Below are positions 5,690 through 9,909 of a stretch of DNA of 9,909 nt, in pieces. Within the stretch, counting starts at the first letter, position 1. Every line of letters begins with the position of its first letter. Source of the DNA: Actinomycetes bacterium (GTDB lineage: Bacteria > Actinomycetota > Actinomycetes > Actinomycetales > Dermatophilaceae); NCBI GenBank assembly GCA_023389095.1, contig JAEWFB010000063.1:1-9909 (forward strand), written 5' to 3'. The translations under genes and the position numbers were made by a program. The notes under the pieces are model-generated. The model ran no database searches, was not told the DNA's origin, and saw only the letters and a list, made by a program, of their open reading frames with translations.

Positions 5690-7371
5690 GCGGGGTCCTC
5701 CAGGTCGTCGGCCCGTGGTGAGAAGCGGTTCAGCCTTGCGTCGACGACGGCGCCGGCCTCCCTGGCGCTGGGGGTGAAGCCGAGCACGGCGGGCAGGAAC
5801 TGCTCGGAGCGCAGCGCTCGCAGGCGCAGCTCGGTCGCGGCGCGCACCGAGGCGGTGCGACGACCGCGCCGCAGCAGGGCGATCTCGCCGAAGCCCTCCC
5901 CGGCACCGAGCGAGGCCACGACGTGCCCGTCGCCGACGACGGTCGCCTCCCCGCTCTCGATGACGAAGTAGCGGTCGCCGATCTCGCCCTGCTCGAACAC
6001 GGCGTCGCCGGCGTCCACGACGACCGGCTCGAGGCTGCGGGCGAGGCGTTCCAGCGCCGGAAGGGGCAGTGGGCGCAGCATCTCCACGCTCTGCAGCAGG
6101 GCGATGTCGTGGTTGCGCCCGTCGACCGACCGGTCCATGGCGCGCAGCCGCCGCAGCGACGCGAGAGCGGCGAGCGGGCAGAGCAGACCCATGACGACGA
6201 GGGTCGTCCGAACGTCGGTGAGTTCGACGAGCTGCGCGCTCGCGAGGGCACCGACACCGATGAGGAGGGCCACGACGCTCTCGAGGACGCCGAAGATCCG
6301 GGCGAGCACCTCGTCGTCGCCGAGCCGGGCGAGCAGGGTGAACCCGCTGAGGTCGATGAGGGCGTTGCCGACGCCGACGAGCGCGAGCAGGGCCCAGACG
6401 GCGGCGTCGCGGTGGACGAGGCCGACGAACGACACCGGGAGCCCCCAGAGCGCGATCCCGACGGCGAACCACACCCCGAGCCGACGCGTGTCGGCCAGGA
6501 ACATCGCACCGAGTGACCCCAGCACCGCGCCCGCCCCGAGGGCCGCCGTGAGCATCCCGACCCCGGGCTCCCCGGCGTGGAGCAGGTCGATGGCGACGAC
6601 GACCGTGAGCACGGTGAGGGCCCCACGGGTGAACGCCTGGGCGGCGGCGAGCCCGATGATGAGGGCGACGTCGCGGTGGCGGACGACGGCCTGGATGCCC
6701 GCAGCCGCCGACCGCAGCACCGTGACGTCGTCCGGCGCGTCCGGACGTGGGGGAGCGTCGTAGCGCAGGCCGACGAGCAGTCCGGCCGCGACGAGCGAGG
6801 CGGCGCACGCCACGGCGAGCACCACTGCCACACCGGTGAGCTCGAGCAGGGCGGCGGCGAGCAGGGGGCCGACCAGGGTCGCGGTCGAGTCGAGCAGCCC
6901 CCGCACGACGTTGGCGCTCGCCAGCTCGTAGCCGCTGTGGCACAACGACGGCAGCAGCGCCGAGTGCGCCGGGCGGTAGAGCGTCCCGGCGATCGTCGAG
7001 AGTGCGGCGAGCACGTACACCGTGGCCGTCGGGCCGCCGAGCGCGACCACGGCCGCGGCGCCACCCGTGGCTCCGGCCCGCAGCGTCGAGACCGCGATGA
7101 GCACCCGCTCGCGGCGTCCGCGGTCGGCGAAGGGTGAGAGCAGCGGGGTCAGCAGCGCCGACGGGACCATGCGGAGGAGTCCCACGAGCCCGACCGCCGC
7201 GGCTCCGCCGTCGCGGTACGCGACGATCCCGAGACCCACGGTGAAGGCCCACTCGGCGGTCCAGGCCGCGAGGAAGCTCAGCTGGGCACGGCGCAGGCTC
7301 GGGCTGCGTGCGTTGCTCGCAAGGGCAGCCCCCGCCCGTGCGAGCCGTTCCCCTGCCGGGATCGCCCCCAC
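5686..7371 (-). CDS. MFS-type membrane protein fused to a cyclic-nucleotide-binding domain
   Basis: The 561 residues have two parts. Residues about 30-405 contain roughly ten to twelve hydrophobic helices of major facilitator type, with the loop FADRGRRERVL (81-91) resembling the conserved MFS loop 2-3 motif and a YRPAHSALLPSL segment. Residues about 424-540 form a cNMP-binding domain. There QGEIGDRYFVIESGEATVV is the beta-roll, and GEGFGEIALLRRGRRTASV (491-509) is the phosphate-binding cassette with the conserved Glu496 and Arg505-Thr506. Cyclic-nucleotide binding is therefore plausible and could gate transport; the transported compound is unknown. The start is a GTG at 7371 with no SD, but TAGCGT ends six bases upstream. 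The stop overlaps the next start as ATGA. The lack of a DNA-binding domain separates it from CRP-type regulators. Confidence 0.88.
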   Translation of the reverse strand: MGAIPAGERLARAGAALASNARSPSLRRAQLSFLAAWTAEWAFTVGLGIVAYRDGGAAAVGLVGLLRMVPSALLTPLLSPFADRGRRERVLIAVSTLRAGATGGAAAVVALGGPTATVYVLAALSTIAGTLYRPAHSALLPSLCHSGYELASANVVRGLLDSTATLVGPLLAAALLELTGVAVVLAVACAASLVAAGLLVGLRYDAPPRPDAPDDVTVLRSAAAGIQAVVRHRDVALIIGLAAAQAFTRGALTVLTVVVAIDLLHAGEPGVGMLTAALGAGAVLGSLGAMFLADTRRLGVWFAVGIALWGLPVSFVGLVHRDAAVWALLALVGVGNALIDLSGFTLLARLGDDEVLARIFGVLESVVALLIGVGALASAQLVELTDVRTTLVVMGLLCPLAALASLRRLRAMDRSVDGRNHDIALLQSVEMLRPLPLPALERLARSLEPVVVDAGDAVFEQGEIGDRYFVIESGEATVVGDGHVVASLGAGEGFGEIALLRRGRRTASVRAATELRLRALRSEQFLPAVLGFTPSAREAGAVVDARLNRFSPRADDLEDPA

Positions 7372-7377
7372 GGCGCG

Positions 7378-7405
7378 ACGCTACCGCCGCGGCCCTGCCC
7401 GTCGG
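7378..7405 (-). promoter_or_regulatory. Candidate promoter for the MFS-cNMP/DUF2652 pair (possibly leaderless)
   Basis: On the minus strand CCGACG (7405-7400), a 16-bp spacer and TAGCGT (7383-7378) precede the GTG start by six bases. A TANNNT -10 this close to a start codon that lacks an SD is typical of leaderless actinobacterial transcripts. The -35 match is weak. Confidence 0.35.
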
Positions 7406-7441
7406 GCCGATTCGGGCTGAGGGACGACCCTGCCGGTGGCG

Positions 7442-7849
7442 TCAGGCGGCGTGGCGGCCCGTGCTCGAGCGACGGATCACGACGCCCGCAGGGATGTTCT
7501 CGTCGACGTCGATGCGCACGCCGTCCCAGACGTGCGCGCTCGCCCCGATCTTCGACCGGGCACCGATGCGCGCGCCCCGACCGATGACGGCGCCGCGTCC
7601 GACGTGGACGCCCGACCCGACGACCGCGTCGGCGTGCACGGTGGCTCCGGCGTCGATCCAGGCGCCGCTGTGGATGTGGGCGCCGGGGCCGATCCTCGCC
7701 CCGCGGTCCACGTACGTGGTGTCGCCGACGTATGCGGTGCGGTCGACGGTCGCGTGGCGCTCCACGTAGCCGCCACCGTTCTCGTGGCGCGCGTAGTGCA
7801 GCATCGTGCCGTTGTCGGCCTCGAACTCCTCGTACTTCCTGCGCCTCAC
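7442..7849 (-). CDS. Left-handed beta-helix (hexapeptide repeat) protein
   Basis: The 135 residues begin with a basic, charged head (RRRKYEEFEADNGTMLHYA). About twelve hexapeptide turns of the [LIV]-G-x4 type follow, for example AYVGDT, ARIGPG, AHIHSG, AWIDAG, AVVGSG, VHVGRG, AVIGRG, ARIGAR and SKIGAS. The C-terminus is VIRRSSTGRHAA. This repeat builds the left-handed parallel beta-helix of acyltransferases and gamma-carbonic anhydrase-like proteins. No extra catalytic domain is present and the length is short, so it may act as a trimeric scaffold or a small transferase; the substrate is unknown. The start is set at the GTG at 7849 because GAGGAGAGGT lies five bases before it. Starts further upstream at 7894 (ATG) or 7909 (GTG) have no SD. 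It follows the DUF2231-hemerythrin gene by 113 bp and precedes the MFS-cNMP gene by 70 bp. Confidence 0.82.
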   Translation of the reverse strand: MRRRKYEEFEADNGTMLHYARHENGGGYVERHATVDRTAYVGDTTYVDRGARIGPGAHIHSGAWIDAGATVHADAVVGSGVHVGRGAVIGRGARIGARSKIGASAHVWDGVRIDVDENIPAGVVIRRSSTGRHAA

Positions 7850-7854
7850 GTTCC

Positions 7855-7864
7855 ACCTCTCCTC
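7855..7864 (-). promoter_or_regulatory. Ribosome binding site that decides the hexapeptide protein start
   Basis: GAGGAGAGGT on the minus strand is the strongest SD match in the window. It lies five bases before the GTG at 7849-7847, and inside the reading frame that would be used by the upstream start candidates. Confidence 0.6.
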
Positions 7865-7927
7865 AGGCTTTCGGTCCGGTTCATGCACGTTCATGCCCGG
7901 AATCGTCACCTGAGCAACGTTCGAGCC

Positions 7928-7946
7928 GACATGAAGATTCCATGTC
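7928..7946. repeat. Small inverted repeat between two minus-strand genes
   Basis: GACATG at 7928-7933 and CATGTC at 7941-7946 flank a seven-base AT-rich loop. It sits 17 bp after the hemerythrin stop and about 80 bp before the hexapeptide protein start. It could be a weak terminator or an operator; the stem is only six pairs. Confidence 0.35.
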
Positions 7947-7962
7947 CCGGCAGGCGTGTGGG

Positions 7963-9087
7963 TCAGCTCCGTGCGGCGAGTCCCCGCACGTCGTGGGTGG
8001 CCATCTCGAGCATGTCGGCGAAGGAGCCAGTCCGGTGGGCGGACGCGGTCGCCTGCTCCCGCAGCGCGTGCACGATGAGCTCGGCGTCCGCCGCGTCGAG
8101 GTCCTGGAGCAGGACGGGGAGCTCGCGCTCCTCCTCGGCCTGCGCATGTTGGGTCACGGCCTCCTCGAGGAGGCCGAACTGGGTGAGGAAGATCGCGGAG
8201 CCGGTCCCCGTGTCCTCGAGCCGTTCGACCTGCTGGCCGACGCCCTGCTCCTCGGCCACGCGCTGGGCCCCGGCGTCGGGATCTGCGCTCGTCCCGGCGC
8301 GCGGGTGCAGCAGCACCTCCTCGACGGCCTCGTGTCCGGCCAGGTAGGCCAGCAGCCGGTGGAGCGCCTCGGGTCTGCCGGCTGGGTCGGCGGCGTGCAC
8401 CGACGCGATGAGCCGGGTGATCTCGGCGTGCTGGGCCCGGACCGCGTCCAGGACGTCACTGGCCGTCACCGGCTCGTGCTCGGACCCCTGCTCGGGCTCG
8501 GCGTCGGGCTGTCGGGTGGTCATGGGTTCGTTCCCCTCCGTCAGGGCCGGGTGTCGGGTGGCGACGCCGCGAGCGCTCGCCAGGTGCCCACCGAGGTAGG
8601 CGGCCGCGCCGGCCAGGCCCGACCCCACGAGCCCAAGCGCCACGCCGGCTGCGTGCCGGCCGCGCCGACGCGTCAGCCAGGAGCCGCCGTAGGCCGCGAG
8701 CGACGCGACGTTGAGGGCCGCGTGGACGACGCCGACGCGTCGGTCCCGCTGGCCGGCGGCGTGCCACTCCGTCCAGCCGGAGGCGGCGGTGGGGGCGGCG
8801 GCCAGAAGCCCGAGCCCGAGGAGGCGCTGCGCCGCGGGCCGTGAGCGTTCGCCGCCGACCGCATCGAGCACGCCTGCGGCGGTGAAGAGCCCGATCGGGA
8901 CGTCGGTGAGCATCGGGTGGAGCGCGTGCCCCATCCAGCGGCCGCTGAGGACGGACGCGGCGGCCCCGCGTCCGAGCGGTGCCGTGACCGCGGCGGCCAC
9001 CTCGGTGGCGCGGTCGAGCCGCTCGTCGCCCTCGAGGGAGACCGCAGCTCGGGCCGGCAGTGGGAGCGTCTCTGAGTGTCGTGCCAT
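7963..9087 (-). CDS. DUF2231 membrane domain fused to a hemerythrin (HHE) domain
   Basis: The 374-residue frame starts at an ATG at 9087, six bases after TAGGGGG. Residues about 45-175 match DUF2231: the signature GHALHPMLTDVPIG (53-66) with paired His54 and His57 before four predicted membrane segments (about 62-78, 86-105, 117-137, 147-169). After an acidic linker, residues 205-372 form a four-helix hemerythrin-like domain. Candidate iron ligands are His220, His252, Glu256, His261, His314 and Glu318, in the pattern QHAEI, GHEAVEEVLLHP and TQHAQAEEE. The likely role is a membrane-bound di-iron oxygen, NO or redox sensor or store; DUF2231 itself is uncharacterised. There is no stop between the domains, but Met189 opens the hemerythrin half and has its own SD, so a soluble form may also be made. 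It is divergent from the aldo/keto reductase, with 91 bp between them. Confidence 0.85.
   Translation of the reverse strand: MARHSETLPLPARAAVSLEGDERLDRATEVAAAVTAPLGRGAAASVLSGRWMGHALHPMLTDVPIGLFTAAGVLDAVGGERSRPAAQRLLGLGLLAAAPTAASGWTEWHAAGQRDRRVGVVHAALNVASLAAYGGSWLTRRRGRHAAGVALGLVGSGLAGAAAYLGGHLASARGVATRHPALTEGNEPMTTRQPDAEPEQGSEHEPVTASDVLDAVRAQHAEITRLIASVHAADPAGRPEALHRLLAYLAGHEAVEEVLLHPRAGTSADPDAGAQRVAEEQGVGQQVERLEDTGTGSAIFLTQFGLLEEAVTQHAQAEEERELPVLLQDLDAADAELIVHALREQATASAHRTGSFADMLEMATHDVRGLAARS
8533..8539 (-). promoter_or_regulatory. Internal ribosome binding site before the hemerythrin domain
   Basis: GGAGGGG on the minus strand lies nine bases before the in-frame ATG at 8523-8521 (Met189 of the fusion). 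It would allow separate translation of a 186-residue hemerythrin protein. Confidence 0.45.
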
Positions 9088-9143
9088 GCGGGCCCCCTAC
9101 CCACCCTCGCCGCGTCCTGTCAGCGGGCGGCAGCACGCGGCGG

Positions 9144-9171
9144 TCGACGCGTCCAGGCACGGGCATACGGT
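9144..9171 (+). promoter_or_regulatory. Candidate promoter of the aldo/keto reductase (possibly leaderless)
   Basis: TCGACG (9144-9149), a 16-bp spacer and TACGGT (9166-9171) precede the ATG by seven bases. There is no convincing SD. The arrangement closely parallels the one before the MFS-cNMP gene and suggests transcription starting at or next to the ATG. Confidence 0.35.
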
Positions 9172-9178
9172 GGGCACC

Positions 9179-9909
9179 ATGAACTTCCGGTACCTCGGCA
9201 ACAGCGGACTCAAGATCTCCGAGATCACCTACGGCAACTGGCTCACGCACGGCTCGCAGGTCGAGAACGACGTCGCGACACAGTGCGTGCGCGCCGCGCT
9301 CGACGCCGGCATCAGCACCTTCGACACCGCGGACGTGTACGCGAACACCAAGGCCGAGAGCGTCCTCGGAGAGGCCCTCAAGGGTGAGCGACGCGAGAGC
9401 CTCGAGATCTTCACGAAGGTCTACTGGCCCACCGGCCCGGGCGGCAAGAACGACACCGGCTTGTCCCGCAAGCACATCATGGAGTCGATCAACGGCTCGC
9501 TCGAGCGGCTCCAGACCGACTACGTCGACCTCTACCAGGCCCACCGCTACGACACCGAGACGCCGCTCGAGGAGACGATGCAGGCGTTCGCCGACGTCGT
9601 GCGGCAGGGCAAGGCGCTCTACATCGGGGTCAGCGAGTGGACTGCCGACCAGATCCGCGCCGGCCACGCGCTCGCGAAGGACCTTGGCGTGCAGCTGATC
9701 TCGAGCCAGCCGCAGTACTCGATGCTGTGGCGCGTCATCGAGGGCGAGGTCGTCCCCGCCTGTGAGGAGCTCGGCGTCAGCCAGATCGTCTGGAGCCCCA
9801 TCGCCCAGGGCGTGCTGACCGGCAAGTACCAGCCGGGCCAGCAGCCGCCGGCAGGTTCGCGCGCTGCCGACGAGAAGGGTGGCGCGGACATGATCAAGCG
9901 GTTCATGAA
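9179..9909 (+). CDS. Aldo/keto reductase, partial (runs off right edge)
   Basis: The first 243 codons of an NADPH-dependent oxidoreductase of the aldo/keto reductase superfamily are present. The start MNFRYLGNSGLKIS is the usual family beginning. The catalytic tetrad is visible: Asp49 and Tyr54 in TFDTADVYANT, Lys80 in IFTKVYW, and His122 in VDLYQAHRYD. Later family segments include YIGVSEWTADQI, SSQPQYSMLWR and WSPIAQGVLTGKY. The last resembles the branch that includes potassium-channel beta-subunit-like and YghZ-like reductases. The physiological substrate is unknown; such enzymes reduce aldehydes and ketones. About 80-100 C-terminal residues, including part of the NADPH site, lie beyond the window. 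It may be leaderless. It is divergent from the DUF2231-hemerythrin gene. Confidence 0.92.
   Translation, partial: MNFRYLGNSGLKISEITYGNWLTHGSQVENDVATQCVRAALDAGISTFDTADVYANTKAESVLGEALKGERRESLEIFTKVYWPTGPGGKNDTGLSRKHIMESINGSLERLQTDYVDLYQAHRYDTETPLEETMQAFADVVRQGKALYIGVSEWTADQIRAGHALAKDLGVQLISSQPQYSMLWRVIEGEVVPACEELGVSQIVWSPIAQGVLTGKYQPGQQPPAGSRAADEKGGADMIKRFM

Noticed and set aside
5690..7252. Long upstream extension of the DUF2652 frame on the minus strand
   Set aside because: The extension overlaps the MFS-cNMP gene in another frame and is Arg/Pro-rich shadow sequence; only the part from the ATG at 5689 has family motifs.
7372..7441. Possible terminator between the hexapeptide protein and the MFS-cNMP gene
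   Set aside because: Only five-pair stems with overlapping alternatives are present (for example GGCCC with GGGCC); none stands out in such GC-rich sequence.
7732..8844. 370-codon open frame on the plus strand opposite the DUF2231-hemerythrin gene
   Set aside because: It has low-complexity composition and no motif, while the opposite strand encodes recognisable domains with conserved ligands.

Overview
The window is very GC-rich and its reading frames end most codons in G or C. Start codons, SD sequences and gene families (an ACT-domain malic enzyme, a DUF2652 protein, a DUF2231 membrane protein, short-leader promoters of TANNNT type) all fit a high-GC actinomycete. I cannot name a genus from sequence alone.

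Left part (1-3550): this third looks like accessory or decaying DNA. At the left edge, frame +1 encodes what looks like the C-terminal tail of an IS110-type transposase. It is followed by about 370 bp with no gene I can defend. On the minus strand there is then a cluster, read from about 3100 down to 533. It holds (A) a probable exported beta-helix-like protein, (B) a small lipoprotein broken by a one-base frameshift in a run of six G, (C) a second lipoprotein, and (D) a short winged-helix DNA-binding protein without a conventional start codon. A and B overlap by GTGA; C and D abut by CTGA. A also appears to have lost its signal-peptide frame. Two frameshifts in adjacent genes beside a transposase remnant suggest an island losing function, or a local sequencing problem. 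The interval 3122-3552 has no gene, but carries a perfect 15-bp hairpin.

Middle (3553-4938, plus): an intact malic enzyme with an N-terminal ACT-like domain and all catalytic residues, giving pyruvate from malate with NAD(P)H. It converges with the next block across only 28 bp.

Right-middle (9087 down to 4967, minus): four genes. First in transcription order is a DUF2231 membrane domain fused in frame to a hemerythrin domain. Next comes a short left-handed beta-helix (hexapeptide repeat) protein. Then there is an MFS-type membrane protein fused to a C-terminal cyclic-nucleotide-binding domain, and finally a DUF2652 protein with class III nucleotide-cyclase-like motifs. The last two overlap by ATGA. 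A cyclase-like protein translationally coupled to a transporter with a cNMP sensor is the most suggestive functional unit here.

Right edge (9179-9909, plus): the first 243 codons of an aldo/keto reductase, divergent from the DUF2231-hemerythrin gene. Both it and the MFS-cNMP gene lack an SD sequence and have a TANNNT hexamer 6-7 nt before the start codon, which suggests leaderless transcripts.

The best candidate for an undescribed system is the MFS-cNMP/DUF2652 pair, followed by the DUF2231-hemerythrin fusion with its internal ribosome-binding site. I see no CRISPR array, phage module, rRNA or tRNA.
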